Assembly (NCBI RefSeq): GCF_001693385.1
Contig: NZ_CP016428.1
Location: 7,006,001-7,070,000, forward strand
DNA length: 64,000 bases
Direction: 5' to 3'
Source: Bradyrhizobium icense
GTDB lineage: Bacteria; Pseudomonadota; Alphaproteobacteria; Rhizobiales; Xanthobacteraceae
Part shown: positions 7,274-15,372 of the stretch, in pieces
How the letters are laid out: the number at the start of each line of letters is the position of its first letter
How positions within the stretch are numbered: position 1 is the stretch's first letter
Translations under genes and position numbers: made by a program
The notes under the pieces: model-generated
Seen by the model: only the letters and a program-made list of their open reading frames with translations
Databases searched by the model: none
Told to the model about the DNA's origin: nothing

Positions 7274-9363
7274 GCGGCCGTTTCCTGCACTTCCATCTCC
7301 TGCAGTTCCAGCGGGATCTGGACAAAGATCGTGCTGCCTTTTCCCGGCGTGGATTCCACCGCAATCGTGCCGCCGAGCAGCGCGACCCGCTCCTTCATGC
7401 CGGAGAGCCCCAGTCCGGGCGGCTGACCGCGGCCAATCGCATTGCGGCCGACGCCTTCCGGATCGAAGCCAACGCCGTCATCCTCGAGAACAAGTGCCAG
7501 CCCGTCCGATTTCTTCTCGAGCACGACGCTGACCTTGCTGGCGCTGGCGTGCTTCAGGACGTTGGTCAATCCTTCCTGAACCAATCGATAGAGCACCGCC
7601 GCGACATCGGGAGGCAGCGAATCGTCCCGCCCGAACGTCTGGATATCGACACGAACGCCGTAACGCTCCTGCCACTCCGCCACGTAGGCTTCGATTGCCC
7701 TGAAAATTCCGAGGTCGTCGATTGCCGTCGGCCGCAGGTCCGATGCGGTGCGGTGAATGTCCCTGCCGATCTGCGCGGCAAGCTGTTCCAGCCATTGCAC
7801 CTGCTCGGTCGCGGCTTGCACGTCGCAGCTTTTTGCCAATCCCTGTTCAAGCGCCTTCAGGCCGAGAGACAATCCCGTCACCGTCTGGCCGATCTGATCG
7901 TGCAGTTCCCGCGATATCCGGCGCTGCTCCTCTTCCTGGGCCGAGGCCAGGCGACGAAGCAAGTGGGAACGCTCGGCCTCCGCGCGCTTGAGGATATCGA
8001 TGTCGGCGAGCACGCCGTGAATCACGTGACGCCGGTTGGGCGGACCTTCCGCCCTGCCTGCCGCACGCAACCAGTATTCGCCGCGATCGTCGGATTGAAC
8101 CGGAAATTCGACGCTGCCTGATTTGCCGCTTTCGAGGCAAGCGCCGCCGAACGAGGCCAACGCCGCGCGGTGCGGCGGGTCGAGCAACGCAAAGATCCGG
8201 TCCGCGGACCACCTGGTTTCGCCCGATCGGGCGCTCGGCAAACCCAGCAACGCGCCAAAGCGATTGCAACCGCTGAACTCGTTTGCGGTCAGATCCCAGC
8301 GCCATGTACCGAGTTCGGCCGCATCGATTGCAAGGGCCCCGCGCTTTTCGCTGTCCAGCAGCGCTGCCGCCGACTGGAGCGCCTCCATGCGGCGTCGTTG
8401 CGCGATCTCGCGGGCGATCACCAGCCCAAGGGCGATGGCGAGCCCGACACTCGCCGCCGTCCCGCCGACCAGTAGCTGCAACGAGCGGGATACGGGAGCG
8501 TTCAGTTCAGCGACCGGGACGCCCACGTGGACCGACCACCCTTCGGTGCCCACAAGGCGGCGATGGACGGTTTCGACGTCCATTCCCTCCCGCGTCTGCG
8601 TGCGCGGCGAATTCGAGCCGCTGCGGGCAATGGCTTCCTGCACCGCGGGCGTTTTCGCGCTTGCACTGACGGCTCTGGCATCGGGCGTCCGCGCGACAAT
8701 CTCGTCCTTGGCATCAATGACGGTGCCGACCCATCCCGCGGGCAGACCGCCCTGACCCAGAATGGTGCCGATCTGATCGGGTAACAGCCCGACGGTCAGC
8801 ACGTAGCGAAGCTCACCTTCTCGAACAACCGGCACGCGCAGTGCAACCAGCCGCTTGCCGATGGAAGCCTGGTACGGACCCAGCCCGCCAAGGGCCGGCT
8901 TTCGCGTGCGCAGTACGGCGTCGAAGCTATCGGCGTCGGTCACCGGCCCGAGCGACGTGCCGAGCGGCCGCAATACGTTGAGGACCTGCTCCCGGTCCGG
9001 CTTGGTCAGGAACGCGGTCTCCCATAGCGGGCGGGCGGCGACTATTCGCTTCGCCTCGCGATAGAAGTCGGTCAAGTTGCCGTCGTCGAGCGCGGCCGAG
9101 CTCGCAAGCGTCTCCGCGACCTGTATTTCGTGGGAAATTTCGCCCTCGATCCGATGCGCCACTTGCGTCAGCGCCTCGGTGGCGGCTTTGCGGGCGTAGC
9201 TTCGTTCCTGGTCGGCGGTGATATAGGCCATCCATCCCCCGAGCAGCAGGACCGGAATGGCGGCCGTCAGAACCAGCGCGATGAAAAGCCAGACGGCTTC
9301 CTTGCTTCGCCCCGAACCGGAGGAGAGCCTGTTACTTAACTCCGCAATCATGGACGCGCGCAT
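7270..9363 (-). CDS. Membrane sensor histidine kinase (HisKA_3, PAS)
   Basis: With the start at 9363 the protein has 697 residues. A membrane helix (about 21-48), an extracytoplasmic sensor region of Cache type (about 49-294) and a second helix (295-317) come first. A PAS-like segment (about 345-465), a HisKA_3 dimerisation box with His488 in RRISRELHDQIGQ, and a HATPase domain (QEGLTNVLKHA, DDGVGFDP, GLGLSGMKERV) follow. It phosphorylates the adjacent regulator. ATG 9363 is preceded by GGCGGAAG; an upstream frame to 9501 would run across dyad copy D, so the shorter start is preferred. In-frame ATGs at 9414 and 9438 remain possible. Confidence 0.92.
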   Translation of the reverse strand: MRASMIAELSNRLSSGSGRSKEAVWLFIALVLTAAIPVLLLGGWMAYITADQERSYARKAATEALTQVAHRIEGEISHEIQVAETLASSAALDDGNLTDFYREAKRIVAARPLWETAFLTKPDREQVLNVLRPLGTSLGPVTDADSFDAVLRTRKPALGGLGPYQASIGKRLVALRVPVVREGELRYVLTVGLLPDQIGTILGQGGLPAGWVGTVIDAKDEIVARTPDARAVSASAKTPAVQEAIARSGSNSPRTQTREGMDVETVHRRLVGTEGWSVHVGVPVAELNAPVSRSLQLLVGGTAASVGLAIALGLVIAREIAQRRRMEALQSAAALLDSEKRGALAIDAAELGTWRWDLTANEFSGCNRFGALLGLPSARSGETRWSADRIFALLDPPHRAALASFGGACLESGKSGSVEFPVQSDDRGEYWLRAAGRAEGPPNRRHVIHGVLADIDILKRAEAERSHLLRRLASAQEEEQRRISRELHDQIGQTVTGLSLGLKALEQGLAKSCDVQAATEQVQWLEQLAAQIGRDIHRTASDLRPTAIDDLGIFRAIEAYVAEWQERYGVRVDIQTFGRDDSLPPDVAAVLYRLVQEGLTNVLKHASASKVSVVLEKKSDGLALVLEDDGVGFDPEGVGRNAIGRGQPPGLGLSGMKERVALLGGTIAVESTPGKGSTIFVQIPLELQEMEVQETAA

Positions 9364-9469
9364 GTTCTTCCGCCGGCGAAAACTGACAACGCTATGGGCT
9401 CCTTTACGTTGCATTGCCCGATCGGACCAGCCTGACATTCGTCTGCCAAGCGTCAACTTGACGGCTGAG

Positions 9470-9486
9470 GTCAGGTAATTCCTGAC
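9470..9486. promoter_or_regulatory. Dyad motif copy D (perfect palindrome)
   Basis: GTCAGG-TAATT-CCTGAC is a perfect inverted repeat with a 5-base spacer, about 107 bases upstream of the kinase start and 245 bases upstream of the divergent trehalose synthase gene. It is the most symmetric of four related sites and could mediate autoregulation of the two-component pair. The rest of 9364-9730 holds no gene. Confidence 0.5.
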
Positions 9487-9730
9487 GTTCGCCGCCGGCA
9501 ATCCCGCTCCCCGACACGGTCATCTGTGCTTAGTTGGAAGCGTCGCCGTCAGGAGGCCGGCGTGACACTCCAATGTCAAGAGAGCGTGCTCCCTCCAATC
9601 ATCCCGAACTGGTTGACCGGGACAGGCAGATCGAGGCTTCCACCGGTTCCGACCGAGCGGGCTCGTCCACGCCCTGCCGAACAACCGGACCGGAATCATC
9701 GCCGGCTGCATGCGCGGCGGAGCTTATTTG

Positions 9731-11968
9731 ATGGTGAGGTTGCGCGTGCACAAGCAGATAGTTCGACCGGTGAAATATGTCGGCCTCTGGCTTATCTTGA
9801 TCTTCGCACTCGCACTGGCAATTTCGCCTCTCTCCAAGCGGCTGATAGAACAATGGTCTCGAAGCGACGTCGAGAGCCGGTCCCGACTGGTTTACAACGC
9901 AATCCAGAATGCATTGGTTCGCGCGATGTCCGACGTCGAAGCGTTGCGCATCTCGTCGATCTTCGAGAATGTCGCCGCCGACGAACGAATTCTTGCGGTC
10001 GGCCTCTGCGACCGTGACAGCCGGTTGCTCAATCCGACCAAACTGATGCCGGCGACTTTCTCGTGCGGGAAGGTTGCCCGTTCCGACGGCGAAAGCTTCT
10101 CCACCATTGTGGACGACGGCCGCCGTGTGCTGGTTGGGGCGTTCCCTATCGGCGACAAGGCTCAAAGAGCCCACCTGATAATCCTCCACGATTTGAGTTT
10201 TGTGGACGCGCGTTCCGGACAGGCACAGGCCTTCCTGATCGCCACCCTTGGCGCTGCAGGAACCGCGATCGCCGGAGCGGCGGCGATATTCGTCATCGTG
10301 GTGCTGCGTGACTGGATGCGTTCCCTGCGGCGGGCAATCGACGAAATGAGGTCCGGATCAATCCCGACGGGGTCCCCATCCGGCTGGTATGCGATCCATC
10401 CGGAAATCAAGAAGCTGATTGGAGAACTCGAGGGCGGCCGGGACGCGATCTCGCCGCAGGTCGACTGGTCGCCGACCACTCTGCAGAAGCTGCTTCATGA
10501 AATATTGCCGGGTGCCGAGGTTCTGATCGTCTCGAATCGAGAGCCCTACATTCACAACAAGGAAGGCGGGCAGATCGCCATACAGACGCCGGCAAGCGGC
10601 CTCGTATCGGCGCTCGAGCCGGTCATCCGCGCCTGTGGTGGAACGTGGATAGCACATGGCAGCGGGACTGCGGATCGCGAGACCGCAAACCGCGAGGACA
10701 AGATCGACGTGCCGCCGGGGGCCCCCTCCTACGCGCTCCGGCGCATCTGGATATCGGACGAAGAGCAGGATGGTTACTACTATGGCCTGGCCAACGAAGG
10801 CTTGTGGCCATTGTGTCACATCGCTTTTGTGCGGCCACAGTTCCGGCAATCCGACTGGGAGCAGTATCGCAAGATCAACCGGCGTTTCGCCGACGCTGTG
10901 ATTCATGAAGCCAAGACCGAAGATCCTGTCGTGCTCGTACAGGATTATCATTTTGCCCTGGTTCCGCGCATGATTCGCCAAAGCCTGCCAAGGGCCACGA
11001 TCATCACCTTCTGGCACATTCCATGGCCGAATGCGGAAACCTTCAGCATCTGTCCGTGGAAGGAGGAAATCATAGACGGCCTGCTCGGCAGCACGATCCT
11101 CGGGCTCCATACCCAGTTCCACTGCAACAATTTCTTCGAAACCGTCGACCGCTTCGTCGAGAGCCGCATCGACCGGGAGCACGCCACGGTCACGTCGAAG
11201 GGACACGAAACAATGGTGCGCGCATATCCGATTTCGATCGAGTGGCCGCCGGCGGCGCTCGCCGGACAGCCCCCGGTCGAGCGTTGCCGAACCGAAGTGC
11301 GCCAGGCGATCGGGATCGCGCCCACGGCCAAGCTTGCGGTTGGCATCGAGCGGCTGGATTACACCAAGGGCATTCTCGACCGGATCAAGGCGGTCGACGA
11401 CCTGCTGACCCGCGATCCCTCGTGGAAGGGCCGCTTCACGTTCCTGCAGGTGGCAGCTCCGTCGCGCGGCAAGCTGGCAAGTTACAGTTCGTTGAGGGAA
11501 GAGGCGCTGGCCCTGGCCCGGGACATCAATTCACGCCACGGCGACGCCGCATATCAGCCGGTTCGGCTGGTGATCCAACACCACGAGTCGGCCGAGGTCT
11601 TCAAGCTGTTCAGAGCCGCAGACGTTTGCATCGTAAGCAGCCTTCACGACGGGATGAACCTGGTTGCCAAGGAGTTCGTCGCTTCGCGCGACGATGAGCG
11701 AGGCGTACTGGTGCTGTCCAGTTTCACGGGGGCAGCCCGAGAACTCGCGGAAGCCCTCATCGTCAATCCCTACAATACGCAGGAAATGTCGTCGGCCCTG
11801 GCAGCGGCCCTTCGGATGCCGCCGAACGAACAGCAGGAGCGAATGCGGCTGATGCGGCAGCAGGTCCGGGAATGGAATGTCTATCGTTGGGCCGGACGAA
11901 TGCTGATCGACGCCGCGGCGAGCCGGCAGCGGCAGCGAATACTGGCCATCGCCAGCGCGGCCGGATAG
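9731..11968 (+). CDS. Membrane-anchored trehalose-6-phosphate synthase (GT20) with N-terminal sensor region
   Basis: The C-terminal two thirds (from [13 protein letters not shown]) is a complete GT20 domain. It contains [18 protein letters not shown] and [11 protein letters not shown], matching residues that bind glucose-6-phosphate and the nucleotide sugar in OtsA, so transfer of glucose to glucose-6-phosphate is likely. In front are about 260 residues not found in ordinary OtsA: a membrane helix ([14 protein letters not shown]), an about 130-residue extracytoplasmic segment with FSCGK and VLVGAFPIG, and a second helix ([16 protein letters not shown]). ATG 9731 follows GCGGAGC; ATG 9710 is the alternative. 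No otsB is nearby. Glucosylglycerol-phosphate synthase activity is another option for a GT20 enzyme. Confidence 0.88.
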   Translation: MVRLRVHKQIVRPVKYVGLWLILIFALALAISPLSKRLIEQWSRSDVESRSRLVYNAIQNALVRAMSDVEALRISSIFENVAADERILAVGLCDRDSRLLNPTKLMPATFSCGKVARSDGESFSTIVDDGRRVLVGAFPIGDKAQRAHLIILHDLSFVDARSGQAQAFLIATLGAAGTAIAGAAAIFVIVVLRDWMRSLRRAIDEMRSGSIPTGSPSGWYAIHPEIKKLIGELEGGRDAISPQVDWSPTTLQKLLHEILPGAEVLIVSNREPYIHNKEGGQIAIQTPASGLVSALEPVIRACGGTWIAHGSGTADRETANREDKIDVPPGAPSYALRRIWISDEEQDGYYYGLANEGLWPLCHIAFVRPQFRQSDWEQYRKINRRFADAVIHEAKTEDPVVLVQDYHFALVPRMIRQSLPRATIITFWHIPWPNAETFSICPWKEEIIDGLLGSTILGLHTQFHCNNFFETVDRFVESRIDREHATVTSKGHETMVRAYPISIEWPPAALAGQPPVERCRTEVRQAIGIAPTAKLAVGIERLDYTKGILDRIKAVDDLLTRDPSWKGRFTFLQVAAPSRGKLASYSSLREEALALARDINSRHGDAAYQPVRLVIQHHESAEVFKLFRAADVCIVSSLHDGMNLVAKEFVASRDDERGVLVLSSFTGAARELAEALIVNPYNTQEMSSALAAALRMPPNEQQERMRLMRQQVREWNVYRWAGRMLIDAAASRQRQRILAIASAAG

Positions 11969-12038
11969 CCGATCGCGCGTTCGGGATCGAACAGTTTCGT
12001 TCTTTGCGGATCGTGCGCCGGCGACTGCATCACGCGCT

Positions 12039-12221
12039 TCACAGCGCGTTTATCAGCAGCGCCGAGCCGAAGGCCAGAAACACCAGCACGAGCGGAGGGT
12101 AGAGCACCAGGGCCGCATTGAACCGCAGGAAGCGGGGACTGCGCCCGTCCTTGTCGGGCCATCCGGCGTACAAGAGCACGGCGGCTACCGCCACCAGCGC
12201 TATTCCGATGCCGTAGTTCAT
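12039..12221 (-). CDS. Small two-helix membrane protein
   Basis: The 60-residue product has two hydrophobic helices (about 3-20 and 36-58) linked by a charged loop (WPDKDGRSPRFLRF). No family was recognised. AGAGGACAGAGG lies directly before the ATG at 12221, giving good support for the start. It lies convergent to the trehalose-6-phosphate synthase gene and 196 bases downstream of the DUF5413-like gene on the same strand. Confidence 0.6.
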   Translation of the reverse strand: MNYGIGIALVAVAAVLLYAGWPDKDGRSPRFLRFNAALVLYPPLVLVFLAFGSALLINAL

Positions 12222-12417
12222 CCTCTGTCCTCTCGACCTGCGCCTCAGCTCTTTCGGCTGCAGCGATCTGGCGGATCAAAGCGCCGATGGCGCTCCACGT
12301 GTTCGCCGCGAAAGCTACGCGCGGACGCGGCGCTCAGGTATCCAGACCAAGGGACGAGAAAAGACAGGGACTAAAGTCTAACGACCGGAGGGAACGAACA
12401 TCGACGTGCGTGGTGAA

Positions 12418-12840
12418 TTACGTCGAATGCACTGGCTGACGCTCGTCCGCGTATCGATGCGCAAGCCACGACGACAGGGCCGCAGGCACCATGCCGACGA
12501 TGCCGTAGAGCAAAAACTGCAGCACGCCGGTATCCGGCCCGCGCGAGCCATAGATCAACTCGGATGCAGTGAAGCCGATCGCAGCCACGATCAACAGCCG
12601 CACCGCCGGAGAGATGCGCTTGACGTGACAGAGAATGTCGTCGATGGCGCCGATCATCAACGCCGGCACGATGCCGAACAAATAGCTGTATTGCAGCGTC
12701 TTGACGAATGCGCCGAGAAATTTTCGGATCTCCGGCCAGTTGGTGTCGATCCAGTAGCCCGAGGCCATCGTGGTTGCGAACAGCATCAGAAACCCGCCGA
12801 CGAACGGGCCGACGGCCCCGAAGATCAGATAGCGTTTCAT
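12418..12840 (-). CDS. DUF5413-like membrane protein
   Basis: The protein has 140 residues with several membrane segments (KRYLIFGAVGPFVGGFLMLF, SYLFGIVPALMIGAIDDIL, LLIVAAIGFTASELI, FLLYGIVGMVPAALSSWLA). The start and pattern MKRYLIFG-x-GPFVGG match a rhizobial family I recall as DUF5413, function unknown. ATG 12840 was chosen because AGGAGGCAGTGCC precedes it; an extension to 12906 has no ribosome site. A truncated second copy of this gene's start, including its upstream region, lies at 13722-13842. Confidence 0.78.
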   Translation of the reverse strand: MKRYLIFGAVGPFVGGFLMLFATTMASGYWIDTNWPEIRKFLGAFVKTLQYSYLFGIVPALMIGAIDDILCHVKRISPAVRLLIVAAIGFTASELIYGSRGPDTGVLQFLLYGIVGMVPAALSSWLAHRYADERQPVHST

Positions 12841-12904
12841 GGCACTGCCTCCTGCGATGCCTTTTCCATTACAGGAGCTCAAGTGCCAAGTAAATTTGTC
12901 CCGC

Positions 12905-12936
12905 ACAACCCCCGATTGCCCGGCCGGGGCCGTTGT
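12905..12936. repeat. Short GC-rich inverted repeat, copy 1
   Basis: ACAACCCCCGATTGCCCGGC followed by CGGGGCCGTTGT can fold into a hairpin with outer ACAAC/GTTGT and inner CCCC/GGGG arms. The core CCCC-x-ATTGCCCGGCCGGGG is repeated at 13463-13488. It could be a terminator, but no plus-strand gene precedes it. Confidence 0.5.
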
Positions 12937-13235
12937 TTAGGCCATTGCTCGCGAGGCGCACGGCCGATGTAGGGAAAGGTTGGCTCGCGCGGCTGGAAAC
13001 GCATTCGTCTTTACCGCCTACGAGATCGACTGGTGCTAGCGATATAAAGGCGCTGAGCTTCAATATTTGTATTTGTAAAAAATGGAACCCGCGCTCCCTT
13101 TCATTGCCGGGAGGTCGACGGACCAAGTGACGCGCGACTTAACCGCTGCCTGCTTGAGCAACAAAAGAGGGCCCTTCATTTGGAATGACAGGATTAAAAG
13201 CCATCCGAGCATTTAACTGACCCGGCTCGGTTCCT
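12937..13235. other. Gene-free stretch before miniprotein promoter
   Basis: No supported gene was seen. Short frames on both strands (for example minus 12869-13126) lack ribosome sites and similarity. AT content is higher than nearby around 13060-13080. The next feature is the EcfG-type promoter at 13236. Confidence 0.45.
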
Positions 13236-13260
13236 GGAACATCATGCTCTTTCGCCCGTT
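13236..13260 (+). promoter_or_regulatory. EcfG-type general stress promoter
   Basis: GGAAC at 13236-13240 and CGTT at 13257-13260 are separated by exactly 16 bases. This is the known consensus for EcfG-type sigma factors of the alphaproteobacterial general stress response. Transcription would start near 13267, about 26 bases before the miniprotein start at 13293. Confidence 0.65.
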
Positions 13261-13292
13261 TTTGAACAGATAATAAAATGGAGGAGGACACC

Positions 13293-13376
13293 ATGCCAGT
13301 ATTGCTGCTTTGGGCCGTCCCCACCGTCATCGTGGTCGGTGGTCTCGGCTATTATTTTCTTCGCGTAGTCCACTAA
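13293..13376 (+). CDS. 27-residue single-helix membrane miniprotein
   Basis: The frame encodes 27 residues: MPVLLLWAVPTVIVVGG followed by LGYYFLRVVH, a single hydrophobic helix with a short basic C-terminal end. The ATG is preceded by GGAGGAGGACACC, one of the strongest ribosome sites in the window. An EcfG-type promoter lies just upstream, so induction in the general stress response is expected. No family was recognised. Its size is below normal gene-calling limits, which is why it is likely to be missed. Translation is inferred from the promoter, ribosome site and clean membrane helix together. Confidence 0.65.
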   Translation: MPVLLLWAVPTVIVVGGLGYYFLRVVH

Positions 13377-13462
13377 AGAGATTGTGAAAAGCCCGCGCCG
13401 GCGTTGGGAAAAAGCGGCAAAACTTTCTCTCCGTTAGGAGAGAGCGGAGCGGCCCCGGTGAC

Positions 13463-13488
13463 ACCCCCTATTGCCCGGCCGGGGTCGT
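13463..13488. repeat. Short GC-rich inverted repeat, copy 2
   Basis: ACCCCCTATTGCCCGGCCGG followed by GGTCGT repeats the core of the inverted repeat at 12905-12936. It lies 31 bases before the start of the small gene at 13520. Confidence 0.5.
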
Positions 13489-13519
13489 TTCGTTGCCTAA
13501 CTAAACAGGGAGCAGCGCT

Positions 13520-13720
13520 ATGCGGAAGCGGCGCCGTTTCAAACAAACTGATCCTCTCGACAAGCGCATCTCAGAGCAGGTGGAGCGACTGCATGAGAAG
13601 GCCCAAAGCGCACCGCCGGGTCCGGAGAAGGACAGGCTTATGCGCAGAGCCCAGTTTGCGGAAACCGCCTCTCATGTCAGCGAGTGGCTCAATTCGTCGG
13701 GCCTCCGGTCTCCCGATTGA
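13520..13720 (+). CDS. Small charged hypothetical protein
   Basis: The product has 66 residues, very basic at the N-terminus (MRKRRRFKQTD) and helical in the middle (ISEQVERLHEKAQ; KDRLMRRAQFAETASHVSEW). No signal peptide or membrane helix is visible. CAGGGAGCAGCGCT before the ATG at 13520 is a good ribosome site. It resembles small soluble proteins common in rhizobial genomes, but no family name or function can be given. Confidence 0.65.
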   Translation: MRKRRRFKQTDPLDKRISEQVERLHEKAQSAPPGPEKDRLMRRAQFAETASHVSEWLNSSGLRSPD

Positions 13721-13721
13721 C

Positions 13722-13842
13722 CTACGTAGCCTGTCCACCGACAAACGGGCCGATAGCTCCGAAGATCAGATAGCGTTTCACGTAACGGCATCCTGGCGCT
13801 CGTTACTCCAGGACAGTAGCCCAAGGGCCAAGTAAATTTTCC
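13722..13842 (-). pseudogene. Truncated duplicate of the DUF5413-like gene 5' end
   Basis: From 13781 downwards the minus strand reads V-K-R-Y-L-I-F-G-A-I-G-P-F-V-G-G, then Q-A-T and a stop at 13722-13724. This matches the start of the DUF5413-like gene at 12840 but with GTG in place of ATG and loss of everything after residue 16. The upstream part also matches: AAATTTACTTGG and neighbouring bases occur before both copies. It is a partial duplication covering promoter and first codons. Confidence 0.75.
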
Positions 13843-13902
13843 GGTCCACCCTCCCATTTGCGCGAGAATTACCGACAGGACCAGCATTGCCGCTGAGCCA
13901 GA

Positions 13903-13916
13903 TGAACGAACGTTCA
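13903..13916. promoter_or_regulatory. Inverted repeat upstream of trehalose synthase gene
   Basis: TGAACG-AA-CGTTCA is a perfect 6-base inverted repeat with a 2-base spacer, 183 bases before the ATG at 14099. It could be an operator; no other copy was seen in the window. Between it and the start no gene is visible. Confidence 0.3.
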
Positions 13917-14098
13917 GCAATATGAAAACGGCCGAACGTAAGACCGAAGCAACTTCCACGCGCTTTCGGAATTATTGCTGACGGGAAAAAGCGGCATGGC
14001 GTCAGGCCCGCGAAGGGCAGCCGTGGCGCGAACGTACCGAGATTTGGAACGTGAGGCGGCATTGCCGCGAATGCGATAACCGTGGAGGCGACCGTTTG

Positions 14099-15340
14099 AT
14101 GTCCATGCTCACTTCTGCCGTTCAACGGTCCACCCTCGGGCTGCATACGCTCGAACAGTACGAGCCGCTCATCGGCGCTGCGGCGGTCGAGCGCATCGCG
14201 GCCAAGGCTGATCGGGTGCGCACGATGCGCATCGCCCATATCAGTTCGACGTTCTACGGCGGAGGCGTCACCGAACTGCTCACGCCGCTCACGCTGATGA
14301 TGAACGCGACCGGCATCGAAACCGACTGGCACTTGATTCAGGGAACGCCGGGCTTCTTTGGCTGCACGAAGAAGCTGCACAATACGCTGCAGGGCACCAG
14401 CCTGGAGTTTTCCGACGCTGAAAAGACGATCTACGAACAGGTCGTCTTCGAAAATGCCACGCGGCTTCATCTCGACGATTGCGACGCCGTCATCGTGCAT
14501 GATCCCCAGCCTCTACCGCTGATCACGCATTTTTCCGATCGGGAAATGCCGTGGCTCTGGCAATGTCACGTCGATCTGTCGTCGCCGCACGCTCCGGTAT
14601 GGAGTTATCTGCGCAAGTTCATCGAGCAATATAGCGCGGCGATCTTCTCGCTACAGGAATACGGCCAGGATCTTCAGGTCGGCCAGCATTTCGTCACCCC
14701 GGCGATTGATCCGTTCTCGGCGAAGAACCGGGAAATGTCCGACCGCGAGAGACAGGAATTCCTGGGCAACTACAAAATTCCGACAGACCGTCCCCTGGTG
14801 ACGCAGATTTCCAGGTTCGACCGATGGAAAGACCCTATGGGCGTGATTGAGGCGTTCCGCAAGGCGAGAGAGCAGGTCGACTGCACGCTCGTGCTCATCG
14901 GCAACAATGCCTCCGACGATCCCGAGGGCGGGAAGATCCTCGAAACAATCGAGAGCGCAGCCGATGAAGATATCATTGTTCTCAGCGTCGACGATCCAAC
15001 CCTGGTGAACGCGCTGCAGCGCTCTGCCGCGGTCGTTCTGCAGAAGTCGACCCGCGAAGGCTTCGGTCTCACGGTCACTGAGGCAATGTGGAAGGGCGCC
15101 GCCGTCATCGGCGGCGACGTGGGAGGCATCCGGCACCAGATCAAGGACGGATGGAACGGATTTCTGGTGAGCACGCCCGATCAGGCGGCCGCAAGAATGG
15201 TCCGGCTCTTGAAGAATCCGAAGCTGCGGGAGGAGCTCGGTGCGCGTGCGAAAGAAAGCGTGCGGCAGAACTTTCTGATGAGCCGACTATTAGAGGATTG
15301 GCTCGACCTGCTATCCAAACACGAACGGCCGGTAGTCTAA
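14099..15340 (+). CDS. treT: Trehalose synthase-like GT4 glycosyltransferase (TreT type)
   Basis: The 413-residue protein has a two-domain GT-B fold. The N-terminal part has HISSTFYGGGVTELLTPLTL and TDWHLIQGTPGFF, and the C-terminal part has STREGFGLTVTEAMWKGAAV with GGDVGGIRHQI, the EX7E region of GT4. The first motif set matches the TreT branch, which makes trehalose from a nucleotide-activated glucose and free glucose. ATG 14099 was chosen because GGAGG lies 13 bases upstream. A second GT4 gene follows after 32 bases. Trehalose synthesis fits the GT20 gene 2 kb upstream, but the acceptor is inferred from family only. Confidence 0.82.
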   Translation: MSMLTSAVQRSTLGLHTLEQYEPLIGAAAVERIAAKADRVRTMRIAHISSTFYGGGVTELLTPLTLMMNATGIETDWHLIQGTPGFFGCTKKLHNTLQGTSLEFSDAEKTIYEQVVFENATRLHLDDCDAVIVHDPQPLPLITHFSDREMPWLWQCHVDLSSPHAPVWSYLRKFIEQYSAAIFSLQEYGQDLQVGQHFVTPAIDPFSAKNREMSDRERQEFLGNYKIPTDRPLVTQISRFDRWKDPMGVIEAFRKAREQVDCTLVLIGNNASDDPEGGKILETIESAADEDIIVLSVDDPTLVNALQRSAAVVLQKSTREGFGLTVTEAMWKGAAVIGGDVGGIRHQIKDGWNGFLVSTPDQAAARMVRLLKNPKLREELGARAKESVRQNFLMSRLLEDWLDLLSKHERPVV

Positions 15341-15372
15341 AAGGCGCGGGTTCGACAAGCCCCGGCATCTCG

